Shown here: positions 27,353 to 35,580 of the stretch, piece by piece | How the letters are laid out: every line of letters starts with the position of its first letter | Numbering within the stretch: the first letter of the stretch is position 1 | NCBI RefSeq assembly: GCF_000337335.1 | Contig: NZ_AOJN01000047.1 | Location: 73,387-137,386, forward strand | DNA: 64,000 bases | Direction: 5' to 3' | Source of the DNA: Halorubrum distributum JCM 10118 | Lineage (GTDB): Archaea; Halobacteriota; Halobacteria; Halobacteriales; Haloferacaceae | Notes under the pieces: model-generated | Databases searched by the model: none | What the model was told of the DNA's origin: nothing | The model's input: the letters and a program-made list of their open reading frames with translations, nothing else | Position numbers and translations under genes: made by a program

Positions 27353-27502
27353 CCTGTGAAACCGGTCCGACGGCGGGCGGTCGACGCCACCGCGGAACAC
27401 GGGCTGACGTCGGGCGACGACTGAAAAGCTCTTCGGGCGGCGTGTCACTCGGTCCGCTCTGGGGGTGCTCGCCGATGTCCCGGGCGAAAACAGGCCGGAG
27501 GG

Positions 27503-28138
27503 TTACGCCTGGTCCTGCCGGGTGATCGTGCCGCCGTACTTCATGAAGACGAACGCCAGCCCCAGCGTGCTCACCATCGCGATGAACGTCGCGATGCCGA
27601 GCGCGCGGGCGGCGTCCGGGACGAACACCGCGTCCGACCCGCCGCCGCCGACCTCGACGGTGGCGATGTCCTCGCCGACGGCGAGGCCGGCGTGCATGCC
27701 GACCGCGGTGTGGGGCACGCAGTGGTAGTGGGTGATGCCGGCGTCCTCGCTCGACGTCTCGTACTCGTAGGTGGCGCCCTCCTCGCCGACGGGGTCGCCG
27801 CTGTCGAGGCTGGCCGGGCCGCCGCCGTCGACCGTCTGGACGTTGTGGTTGCCGCCGTTCCCGGTCCACTCCCAGGTGATCGTCGTCCCCTCGTCGACCC
27901 ACACCAGGGTCGGATCGAACGCGAGCCCCTGGTCGCCGGCGCCGACCGAGATGGTCACCGAGTCCTGGCCGCGGGCGTCGGTGTACGACCCGACGTTGCC
28001 CTTGGTGGCGCTCGGCCAGTCGGGTTCCACTTCCTGTGCAGCCGCCGTCCCCGCCGTCGCCGTCGCCGCGCCGGCGGCGGCCGCCGCACCGCCGGCCGTC
28101 CGCATGAACGCGCGCCGAGAGACGTCGTCCGAACTCAT
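27503..28138 (-). CDS. Halocyanin-type blue copper protein with Tat signal and C-terminal anchor
   Basis: A 211-residue electron carrier. The N-terminus has a twin-arginine signal (SRRAFMRTAGGAAAA) with a cleavage-like AQEV. The copper domain (about residues 50-155) has His in GGNHNVQTVD and the Cys/His/Met set in YHCVPHTAVGMHAGLAV. A C-terminal helix (ALGIATFIAMVSTLGLAFVFMKY) anchors it, leaving the copper site outside. Halocyanins donate electrons to terminal oxidases; no oxidase gene is in the window. Repeat copy C lies immediately upstream, and its last TTTATAA is about 80 nt before the ATG. Confidence 0.94.
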   Translation of the reverse strand: MSSDDVSRRAFMRTAGGAAAAAGAATATAGTAAAQEVEPDWPSATKGNVGSYTDARGQDSVTISVGAGDQGLAFDPTLVWVDEGTTITWEWTGNGGNHNVQTVDGGGPASLDSGDPVGEEGATYEYETSSEDAGITHYHCVPHTAVGMHAGLAVGEDIATVEVGGGGSDAVFVPDAARALGIATFIAMVSTLGLAFVFMKYGGTITRQDQA

Positions 28139-28206
28139 ACAGGCCGGTTCGTGGTGACCCGTAGTGAATATGTTGATCCGAACGCGGGATCACGGGTCGC
28201 TCGGTG

Positions 28207-28750
28207 CCAGTGATTGTTTATAAATGGGTTGCGGCCCTGCGGCGGACTTCTCTGAACTCCCGGCCGCTCATTTATAAATAGTTGACAGTAGATTGGCGAC
28301 GAACACCGCCAACGCCCCGGCCGCTCGGTTGTACGTGGCTGCCTCTCGAACGGCGGAGAAGGCCCACAAAGCCCCAGTCGCTCGGTTGTACGTGGCTGCC
28401 TCTCGAACGGCGGAGAAGGCCCACAAAGCCCCAGTCGCTCGGTTGTACGTGGCTGCCTCTCGAACAGTGGAGAAGGCCCACAAAGCCCCAGCCGCGAGGA
28501 CGCCGTACGCTCGCTGCGGTCCTCAGTCGCTCGCTTCGCTCGCTCCCTGCGGTCCTTGCGTCTCCTACGGCGTCCTCGCGACTGCCCCTTTGAGTCCCTC
28601 CCCCGACAGCACCGCAACCGCGCCTCACGCCTCCCCAGCCTCGTCGGGCGCGTCTTCGGGCTCCCTTCGGTCGCCCTCGTCGCGCCCGACTCCCTCGCGC
28701 GTGCGACTCGCGCCCTGCGGGCGCTCGTCGGCACGCGCCACCGCGTGACA
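28207..28750 (-). repeat. Dispersed structured element, copy C, with five 57-bp tandem units
   Basis: Minus-strand copy filling the gap between mfnA and the halocyanin gene. P1 is at 28697-28738 (CGAC/GTCG, GCGCCC/GGGCGC, GA/GA). P2 has a long closing helix, GTCGGGCGCG/CGCGCCCGAC. P3 arms are 28489-28507 and 28566-28584 (19 bp, one non-canonical pair). Units end at 28491, 28434, 28377, 28320 and 28263, exactly 57 bp apart. The three units nearest P3 are almost identical and replace the TATTTATAA box with ACGTACAACCGAG, which indicates recent tandem amplification. TATA-like boxes occur in the last two units and near 28751-28758 at the 5' side. Confidence 0.85.
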
Positions 28751-28797
28751 TATTTATAAGGAACAGTCGTCACCGCGGTCGAGTATTTAAAAGAGGC

Positions 28798-29892
28798 CTA
28801 CCGCCGGATCCCGTCGACGTCGTCGAGGAACGCCCGCAGCGCCGCCCGCGTCACGTGCGGCATACACACCACGCGGAGCTCTCCGGTTCCGGTCCGCGAC
28901 ACCTTCCAGCCGGCGTCGCGGAGCGCCTGGAACTCCGACTCGGGCACGTCGGCCGCGACGAGCGGAAGTTCGGGCTCGACGACGTCGTACCCGCGGTCGG
29001 CGAGCCCCTCTGCGAGCCACTCGGCGTTCTCGGCCGCGCGCTCGGCCGCCTCGCGGTAGCCGTCGGGCCACAGCGCGTCCATCGCCGCGACGGCGCCCGC
29101 GACTCCGGCGCCGCTCCGGGTCCCGGTCAGCGTCGCCTGCGACCGCGTCTCCAGGTAGGGGGTCTCGACCGCGAGCGCGTCGAGCGCGGCGTCCTCGCGG
29201 GCCAACAGTCCCCCCGCCGGGACCGGCGCCTGCCCGAACTTGTGGGGGTCGATCGTCAGCGTGTCGACCGGCGCGTCGGCGAACGCCCACGCGTGGTCGG
29301 TGAAGGGGAGGACGAACCCGCCCCACGCGGCGTCGACGTGGAACCGCGCTCCCGCCTCCTCGGCGATCGACGCCAGCTCGGGGATCGGGTCGACCCGGCC
29401 GTACTCGGTGCTGCCGGCGACACCGACGACGAGCGCCGTCCCCTCGTCGACCGCGGCCGCGACGGCGTCGGGGGCGGCGCGGTAGTCGCCGTCGAGGGGG
29501 ACCGTCCGGAGCTCGACGCCCAGAAGCTCCGCCGCCTTGTGGAACGAGAAGTGTGCGCTGGCCGGCGCGACGACGTTGACGTCGCGCTCGCCGTTCTCGG
29601 CGTCGCTCCCCTCGTGTCGGTTCCGCGCCGACCGCACCGCCTGGACGTTCGCCTCGGTGCCGCCGGAGGTGACGTACCCCGCGGCGGTCTCCGGGTCCGG
29701 GTGGGCCGCGAGCGTCGCGAGCCCCTCGACCGCGCGCGCCTCGAGGTCCGCCACCGCCTCGTAGGTCGCGGGGTCGCCGGGGTTCGTCGCGAGGAACCGC
29801 TCGGCGGCCGCGCGGGCGTCCGGGTGCGGCTCGGTACACATCGAGGAGAGCACCCGGTCGAACGACTGCGGCTCCGGTTCCGGCTGTCGCAT
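28798..29892 (-). CDS. mfnA: MfnA-type PLP decarboxylase (tyrosine/aspartate decarboxylase)
   Basis: A 364-residue group II PLP enzyme. The cofactor Lys is in [12 protein letters not shown]. The motifs [14 protein letters not shown] and [10 protein letters not shown] bind PLP. In methanogens MfnA makes tyramine for methanofuran. Haloarchaea lack methanofuran, and there the enzyme is thought to make beta-alanine from aspartate for coenzyme A. That role is therefore the more likely one here, by inference. The start at 29892 gives a typical N-terminus ([20 protein letters not shown]). Confidence 0.93.
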   Translation of the reverse strand: MRQPEPEPQSFDRVLSSMCTEPHPDARAAAERFLATNPGDPATYEAVADLEARAVEGLATLAAHPDPETAAGYVTSGGTEANVQAVRSARNRHEGSDAENGERDVNVVAPASAHFSFHKAAELLGVELRTVPLDGDYRAAPDAVAAAVDEGTALVVGVAGSTEYGRVDPIPELASIAEEAGARFHVDAAWGGFVLPFTDHAWAFADAPVDTLTIDPHKFGQAPVPAGGLLAREDAALDALAVETPYLETRSQATLTGTRSGAGVAGAVAAMDALWPDGYREAAERAAENAEWLAEGLADRGYDVVEPELPLVAADVPESEFQALRDAGWKVSRTGTGELRVVCMPHVTRAALRAFLDDVDGIRR

Positions 29893-29967
29893 CTGCCCCG
29901 CTGTTGTCGGGGGCGGCTCTTACCGGTTCCGCTCTCGGGTGCGTCGAGAAACTGACCGCGAGCGGCC

Positions 29968-32325
29968 TCAGCGGACCGAGTCGAGCAACAGGCGCTGTTC
30001 GGTCCGCTTGACCTCGTGTTGCACGTCCCGGACCGCGTCGATGTTCGCGGAGATGGAGGAGACCCCCTTCTCGACGAGGAACTCGACCATCTCGGGCTTC
30101 GAGCCGGCCTGCCCGCAGATGCTGGTGTCGACGCCGAGCTCGCGGCACGTCTCGATCGTGTCCCCGATGAGCCGCAGCACGGCCGGGTGGAGCTCGTCGA
30201 ACCGGTCGGCGACGTGCTCGTTGTTGCGGTCGACCGCGAGCGTGTACTGCGTGAGGTCGTTGGTGCCGAAGGAGGCGAAGTCGATCCCCGCCTCGGCGAG
30301 GTCCTCGATCTGGAGCGCGCTGGCGGGCGTCTCGATCATCACGCCCCAGCGGTGCGTCTCGGGGTCGATCCCGGCCTCGCGCATGTGGCCGGTGATCCCC
30401 TCGACGTCGGCCGCGTCGTTAACCAGGGGGAACATCACCTCGAGGTTGTCGTAGCCCATGTCGTAGAGCCGCGCGAACGCGGCCAGCTCCTGGCGGAACG
30501 GCTCCGGCTTGTCGAGGCTCCGGCGGATCCCGCGCCAGCCGAGCATCGGGTTGTGCTCGGCGGGTTCGCCCTCCCCGCCCTCCAGCTCGCGGAACTCGTC
30601 GGTCGGCGCGTCGATGGTGCGCACCCGGACCGGTCGGGGGTAGAACTCGTCGGCGACGCGGCGGACGCCCTCGATCAGCTCGTCCTGGTACGCCCGGGCG
30701 CCGTGGTCGGCGATGTACTTCTCGGGCGTCTTCCCGAGCGACAGCACCATGTGTTCGATCCGGAGCAGCCCGACGCCGTCGGCGCCCGTCGCCGCGGCGC
30801 GCTCGGCCGCCTCGGGGATCGAGACGTTCACCTTCACCTCCGTCGCCGTCATCGGCTTGACGGGGGTCTCCGGGCGCGCGGCCTCCACCGGTTCGAACTC
30901 CTCGCCGGGCTCGGCCGACGCGGACTCGCCCGCGCGGATCGTCCCCTTGTCGCCGTCGAGCGTGACCTGCTGCCCGTCTTCGAGGACGCGGGTCCCGTTG
31001 CCGGTCCCGACGACCGCGGGGACGCCGAGCTCGCGGGAGATGATCGCCGCGTGGCTCGTCATCCCCCCCTCGTCGGTGACGATGCCGGCGGCGCGCTTCA
31101 TCGCGGGGACCATGTCCGGCATCGTCATCTCCGTCACCATCACGTCGCCCTCCTGGACCTGATCGAGGTGGTCGAGCTTGTGGACGATCCGGACCGCCCC
31201 GGAGACGACCCCCGGACTGGCGCCGAGCCCGTCGACGAGGACGTCCGCGTCCGAGTCGGCTGATCCGCCGTTGGCCGCGCCGGGCTGGCCGGACGCCGCG
31301 TCCCCGACGGTGGACTTTCTCGGCGTCTCGCCGCCGGTTCCGCCCGCGTCCCCGTCCGCCTCGTCGCCGGCGTCCTCCTGGATCGTCGTGATGGGGCGCG
31401 ACTGGAGCATGTATATCTCGCCGTCGTAGATCGCCCACTCGACGTCTTGGGGAGCGCCGTAGTGGTCCTCGACCAGCTCGCCGAGCTCGACGAGGTCGCC
31501 GATATCCGCGTCCGAGAGCACCCGCTCGTTCCGGCGGTCCTCGTCGACGTCGAGCTGGACCGTCTCGCCGGTCTCTTCGTCTTTCACCATCTCCACCTTC
31601 TTGTCCGCGACGGTGACCTGGTCGACCTCGCCGCGCTCGCGGTCGTACACGTAGTTATCGGGGGAGACGGTCCCGGAGACGACCGCCTCGCCGAGCCCCC
31701 ACGCTGCCTCGATGGTGACCTGCGGCTCGCCCGTCGAGGGGTGGCTGGTGAACATCACGCCGGACTTGTCGGCGTCGACCATCCGCTGGACGACGACCGC
31801 GATGTCGACCTCGGAGTGCGGGAACCCCCGCTGCTGTCGGTAGTAGATCGCGCGCTGGGTGAAAAGCGAGGCCCAGCACTCCTTCACGCGCCGGAGGAGG
31901 TCGTCCTCGCGGACGTTGAGGAACGTCTCCTGCTGGCCGGCGAACGAGGAGTCGGGCAGGTCCTCGGCCGTGGCGGACGAGCGCACCGCGACGAACGCCT
32001 CCTCGCCGTCCTCGGCCATCGCCCGATACTGTTCGAGGATCTCCTCACGCACCTCCTCGGGGAACGGGGTGTCGAGGATGAGCTCCTCCGCGCGCGCCTC
32101 GGCCTCCCGGAGCGCGGCGGAGTCTTCCGGGTCGACGTCGACGGCGTCGAACAGCTCGTCGTCGATTCCGGCCTCCTCGATGAACGTGCGGTACGTGCCC
32201 GCGGTGACGGCGAACCCCGGCGGAACCGGGAGCCCCGCACCGATGAGTTCGCCGAGCGACGCGGCCTTTCCGCCGACGGTCCCGACGTCGTCGGCGTCGA
32301 CGTCCTCCAGCAAGAGTACTGCCAT
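29968..32325 (-). CDS. ppsA: Phosphoenolpyruvate synthase
   Basis: Makes PEP from pyruvate and ATP for gluconeogenesis, opposing pyk in this window. The 785-residue protein has the N-terminal ATP-grasp domain (VGGKAASLGELIGAGLPVPPG, then VAVRSSATAEDLPDSSFAGQQ), the phosphohistidine domain with GGMTSHAAIISRELGVP, and the C-terminal PEP-binding barrel (GFDGVGLLR-type segment TGADGVGLLRIEH, SFGTNDLTQY, ICGQAGSKPEMVEFL). A low-complexity acidic linker follows the ATP-grasp domain (DAGDEADGDAGGTGGET). The ATG at 32325 gives MAVLLLEDVDADD. Confidence 0.97.
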   Translation of the reverse strand: MAVLLLEDVDADDVGTVGGKAASLGELIGAGLPVPPGFAVTAGTYRTFIEEAGIDDELFDAVDVDPEDSAALREAEARAEELILDTPFPEEVREEILEQYRAMAEDGEEAFVAVRSSATAEDLPDSSFAGQQETFLNVREDDLLRRVKECWASLFTQRAIYYRQQRGFPHSEVDIAVVVQRMVDADKSGVMFTSHPSTGEPQVTIEAAWGLGEAVVSGTVSPDNYVYDRERGEVDQVTVADKKVEMVKDEETGETVQLDVDEDRRNERVLSDADIGDLVELGELVEDHYGAPQDVEWAIYDGEIYMLQSRPITTIQEDAGDEADGDAGGTGGETPRKSTVGDAASGQPGAANGGSADSDADVLVDGLGASPGVVSGAVRIVHKLDHLDQVQEGDVMVTEMTMPDMVPAMKRAAGIVTDEGGMTSHAAIISRELGVPAVVGTGNGTRVLEDGQQVTLDGDKGTIRAGESASAEPGEEFEPVEAARPETPVKPMTATEVKVNVSIPEAAERAAATGADGVGLLRIEHMVLSLGKTPEKYIADHGARAYQDELIEGVRRVADEFYPRPVRVRTIDAPTDEFRELEGGEGEPAEHNPMLGWRGIRRSLDKPEPFRQELAAFARLYDMGYDNLEVMFPLVNDAADVEGITGHMREAGIDPETHRWGVMIETPASALQIEDLAEAGIDFASFGTNDLTQYTLAVDRNNEHVADRFDELHPAVLRLIGDTIETCRELGVDTSICGQAGSKPEMVEFLVEKGVSSISANIDAVRDVQHEVKRTEQRLLLDSVR

Positions 32326-32660
32326 TCGTGTACCCGGAGGATCCGCGAGCCGACGTATGAAGCTTCCGACAGCCGTAACGATGAATAAAAGATTACTCGC
32401 CGCCGAGTTGTGTTCGTCCGCGGCAGACGGAAGTTGAACGAGGCGAAAGGAACCGGGTCGGGAACCCTGCGACCGCGAGCGAAAACGAGGGCCGAACGTC
32501 GGGGACAGCGAACCGAAACGTGGTTCGTACAACGCAGTAATGGAGTGATCCGTCTATACTTACCTCCCGTTTCGCGATTAGGGTCCGTAACTTGTTACGG
32601 AAGCTGTAGCAGTTCAACGCCGTCGGCTCGAACCGCGAGTCGGTCGACCGCCGTCCCCAA
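32326..32660. other. Non-coding gap upstream of ppsA
   Basis: A 335-nt gap between divergently read flanks (ppsA reads left; the gene ending at 32661 also reads left). It holds an AT-rich patch near 32375-32400 that could be the ppsA promoter. There is no copy of the dispersed element and no convincing small gene. Confidence 0.45.
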
Positions 32661-33470
32661 TCAGTCGCCGCCGAGCCGCCGCCGCTCGTCTCGGAGCAGC
32701 CGCTCCCAGAGCCCGAACAGGGCGCTGTCGAGGCCGTACGCCTCGTCGACCCGGCTGACCCAGCGGTCGTCGGCGAACAGGTGTCGCTGGAACCGCCGGA
32801 CTTCGGGCGAGAGGCGGTCGCGCTCCCCGCCGTAGTAGGACAGCGACTCCTCGCGGGTCCGCGCGACGAGGCCGTCGGGCACCTCGATCCCGTCGGCGGC
32901 GGCGACGTGGTCGAACCACTCCAGGTGGAGCAGCGAGTCCGCGAGGAGGAACCGCTCGCGGAAGCCGGAGACCCGCGACAGCGCCGGGGCGCCGTCGATT
33001 CGGACGTCCGTCGGGCGCGAGAACCGCGGCGCGGTCGCGGTCGCGGACGCGCGCTCGGCGACCGCGCCGGCGACCCGCCGCAGCCGCCAGTCGCCGTAGC
33101 GGACCGGCGCGATCAGCGCGAGCTCGTACCAGGTCGGCAGCCACTCGCAGTACGGCTCCGAGAACGCGCCGTCAGCGAGCAGCGTCGCCGCGACCGAGCG
33201 GGCCTCGGCGGGCGTCAGCTCGTCGGGGGTCGTTCGGAGCCGACGCGCGATTCGGTCGTCGTCGAGGGCGTCGACGCCGGAAAACCCCATCCCCTCGGCG
33301 ACGCCGGTCGTGTACGCGCGGCCGGCGGCGTACCAGGCCGCGAAGTCGGCGGGCGTCGTCAGCCGCAGGAGTCGGAGGACGGTGATACCGATCGGAGGGC
33401 CCGCGTCGAGATAACCGTTCGGTCGGTCAGCCGTCGCCGGCGCCGCCGGCGTCGCGCTCTCCCATCCCAC
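32661..33470 (-). CDS. Conserved-looking protein of unknown function, last gene of a MinD-like operon
   Basis: A protein of about 269 residues. The frame is clearly coding, with balanced aromatic residues (FAAWYAAGRAYTTGVAEGMGF, YCEWLPTWYELALIAPVRYG, LLHLEWFDHVAAADG). There is no good ATG at the front. I propose the GTG at 33470, inside the end of the upstream gene; the first internal ATG (about 33288) would cut off the conserved-looking segment ADFAAWYAAGRAY. It has no membrane helix or recognised motif. It overlaps the upstream gene, so coupling is likely. Confidence 0.6.
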   Translation of the reverse strand: MGWESATPAAPATADRPNGYLDAGPPIGITVLRLLRLTTPADFAAWYAAGRAYTTGVAEGMGFSGVDALDDDRIARRLRTTPDELTPAEARSVAATLLADGAFSEPYCEWLPTWYELALIAPVRYGDWRLRRVAGAVAERASATATAPRFSRPTDVRIDGAPALSRVSGFRERFLLADSLLHLEWFDHVAAADGIEVPDGLVARTREESLSYYGGERDRLSPEVRRFQRHLFADDRWVSRVDEAYGLDSALFGLWERLLRDERRRLGGD

Positions 33471-34137
33471 CCGGATCGTCGGGGGCGTCGCTTTCCGCCA
33501 TCTCCTCCGGATCGTCGAGCGCGTCGTCGAGCCCCCACTCGGCGGCGCGGTCGCGGGCCTCCGACCGCGCCTGCTCGCGGATCGCGTCGATCCGGTCGTC
33601 GTCGGCGAGGAAGGCGGCGACGGCGTCGTCCTCGTCGTCGGCCGCCCGAAGCCGCTCGTCGGGCGCCGCGTCGCGGGTCCGGTCGGCGAGGTCGGCGTCG
33701 TCGGCCAGCTCGGTCGCGGCCGCGTCGGGCGCGACCCGCAGCGCCTCCTCCTCGTGGGCCGCCGCAAGCCCGGTCGCGTCGACGGCGTACAGCTCGACGC
33801 GGTAGGGGCCGGGCACTGCCAGCTCCGCGAGCGCGTCCGGGCCCCCGCTGTCCGTCACGGTGTTGTACGCCAGCACGGGCACGCCGTCGTCGAACGTGAT
33901 GACGCCGCGGGCCTCGCCGGAGAGCAGCAGCGTCTCCTGCGGGACGAGCGTCGCGTAGCCGGTAAGCCCGCGGTCGAGCGCGCGCGAGAGCGTCGTCCCC
34001 ACGTCGGAGACCACCCGCGAGCGGAGGAGCGTCCCCCGTGGGATGGTGAGGGTGGCCGGCTCCGAGCGGTCGCCGCCGGGGCTGTCGCCGTCCGGGCGGT
34101 CGCCGTCTGAGCCGTCGTTCTCCGGGCTCCCGCTCAT
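33427..34137 (-). CDS. Acidic protein of unknown function, middle gene of the MinD-like operon
   Basis: A 236-residue protein. The first 30 residues are Gly/Asp/Ser-rich. Residues about 30-125 look globular (IPRGTLLRSRVVSDVGTTLSRALDRGLTGYATLVPQETLLL, then GVITFDDGVPVLAYNT). The rest is highly acidic and probably disordered. The globular part could be a small signal-input or adaptor domain, but I recognise no family. Its start overlaps the MinD-like stop by 4 nt (ATGA). Confidence 0.7.
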   Translation of the reverse strand: MSGSPENDGSDGDRPDGDSPGGDRSEPATLTIPRGTLLRSRVVSDVGTTLSRALDRGLTGYATLVPQETLLLSGEARGVITFDDGVPVLAYNTVTDSGGPDALAELAVPGPYRVELYAVDATGLAAAHEEEALRVAPDAAATELADDADLADRTRDAAPDERLRAADDEDDAVAAFLADDDRIDAIREQARSEARDRAAEWGLDDALDDPEEMAESDAPDDPGGMGERDAGGAGDG

Positions 34138-34901
34138 GGCGTGTCGGGGACGACCGCGCTGCGGAATCGGTCGGCGACCGCGTCGCCGTCGCCGTCGCGC
34201 ACGTTGAGCCGGTCGGCGGCCCGCCGGTAGCGCGTGGCGGCCTCGCTTTCCGGCGCGTGCGCGAGCAGGGGTTTCCCCGCTCGGCGCGCCGCCCGAACGT
34301 CGTCGCTCTCGGGGACGTTCGCGAGGACGGGGCCGCCGAAGTGGCGCTCCGCCTGCGCGGCGACGTCGTCGGCCTCGTCGCGGACCTTGTTGAACAGGAC
34401 GCCCGCCGTCTCCGTGCCGTACGAGCGCGCGTACTCCTGGACCTTCAGGCCGTCCGAGAGCGCCGGGATCGTCGGCTCGACGACGACCACGACGCGGTCG
34501 GCGAGCACAACGGGCAGGACGGCCGACTTCGACCCGAGCGCGGCCGGCGAGTCGAGCAGGAGCACGTCGGTGTCGCGCGCGAGCTCCGCCACAACGTCGC
34601 GGAGGCGCTCCGGTTCCGCGGCCTCGAACCCGGCCAGCGAGGTGCCGCAGGGGACGACCGAGAGCCCGAACCGGTCGTAGGTGGCCTCGGTCACGTCCGT
34701 CGCGGTGCCCTCGACGAGCAGGTCGTGGAGGGTGACCGCCGCGTCGTCGAGTCCGGCGTGAAAGAGGAGGTTCGCCATGCCGGTGTCGGCGTCCACGACC
34801 GTCACGTCGTGGTCCTCGGCGAGCGCCATCCCGAGCGCGAGCGTGCTCGTCGTCTTCCCCGTGCCGCCCTTCCCGCTGGCGACCGCGAACGCCTCGACCA
34901 T
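34134..34901 (-). CDS. MinD/ParA-family P-loop ATPase
   Basis: A 255-residue cytoplasmic ATPase. It has the deviant Walker A (SGKGGTGKTTSTLALG), switch I DADTGMANLLFHAG, and switch II LLLDSPAALG. It lacks an obvious C-terminal amphipathic membrane-targeting helix; the last 40 residues are polar and acidic. MinD paralogues in haloarchaea position cellular structures such as archaella and chemosensory arrays. The partners encoded downstream are uncharacterised, so its cargo is unknown. The ATG at 34901 gives MVEAFAVASGKGG. Confidence 0.9.
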   Translation of the reverse strand: MVEAFAVASGKGGTGKTTSTLALGMALAEDHDVTVVDADTGMANLLFHAGLDDAAVTLHDLLVEGTATDVTEATYDRFGLSVVPCGTSLAGFEAAEPERLRDVVAELARDTDVLLLDSPAALGSKSAVLPVVLADRVVVVVEPTIPALSDGLKVQEYARSYGTETAGVLFNKVRDEADDVAAQAERHFGGPVLANVPESDDVRAARRAGKPLLAHAPESEAATRYRRAADRLNVRDGDGDAVADRFRSAVVPDTP

Positions 34902-34975
34902 ACGCCCGCTCGCCGGGCGCTCCGAATAAAAGCTACCCATCGCGGTCGCGACGGATTCCGCATCTGTTGCGGTTG

Positions 34976-35484
34976 CGGTGGCGCGTGCCGATGAGCGCCC
35001 GAAGGGCGCGAGTCGCACGCGCGAGGTCGCCGGCGCTACGCGCCGGCTGCCAGAGAATCTCCGATTCTCGCTGGAGTCGGCGGTCCGGAGCGAAGCGGAG
35101 GACCGCCGACGAGGTTGGGGAGGCGTGAGGCTGCGGTGCCGTGCGGGGCGGGACTCAAAGGGGCAGCCGCGAGGCGGCCGTACGCTCGCTGCGCTCCTCG
35201 CTCAGTCACTCCGTTCCTTCGCTGCGGTGCTTGCGTCGCCTACGGCCGCCTCGCGGCTGGGGCTTTGGCGGTGTCCGCAGTCGGTCCGTAGTTGATTATT
35301 TATAAGCGAGCAGCTGGGGCTTTGGCGGTGTCAGTCGTCGATCCGCAGTCGATTATTTATACGCGAGTAGCTGAGGCTTTGGAGGTGTCAGCAGTCGATC
35401 CGCAGTCGGATATTTATAAACGAGCGGCCGGGGAATCGGAGGCATTCGCCGCAGCGCCGTTGTTCACTTATCTGTAATCCGCCG
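34976..35484 (+). repeat. Dispersed structured element, copy D, with inverted P3 loop and four 57-bp units
   Basis: Plus-strand copy in the divergent gap between the MinD-like and rhodanese-MBL genes. P1 is at 34981-35022 (a CGAT/GTCG wobble keeps the helix). The P2 region is enlarged and contains extra hairpins; its main helix is 35076-35086 with 35100-35110. P3 arms 35164-35182 and 35241-35259 are a perfect 19-bp palindrome. Its 58-nt loop is the reverse complement of the loop in copies A, C, E and G. Units start at 35257, 35314, 35371 and 35428, each 57 bp; the first three carry TATTTATA near unit position 41, and the fourth is degenerate. Confidence 0.85.
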
Positions 35485-35580
35485 GCGAGTCCCAGAACGC
35501 AGCGTTGATCTCGCCGCTGCCGATTCCCTCGTACTTCCCGCCCACCGAGCGCTTTTGATCGCGCGGAACAACACTTCGGT

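Noticed and set aside
28264-28491. Regular direct repeats resembling a CRISPR array
   Set aside because: The 57-bp units are contiguous and nearly identical along their whole length, with no unique spacers and no cas genes; the same unit occurs singly elsewhere.
28135-28773. Open frame with repeated GLCGPSPPFERQPRTTER-like segments
   Set aside because: It is a translation of the 57-bp tandem units (a multiple of three). It covers P3 and linker modules that elsewhere are not open in this frame, and has no homologue-like character.
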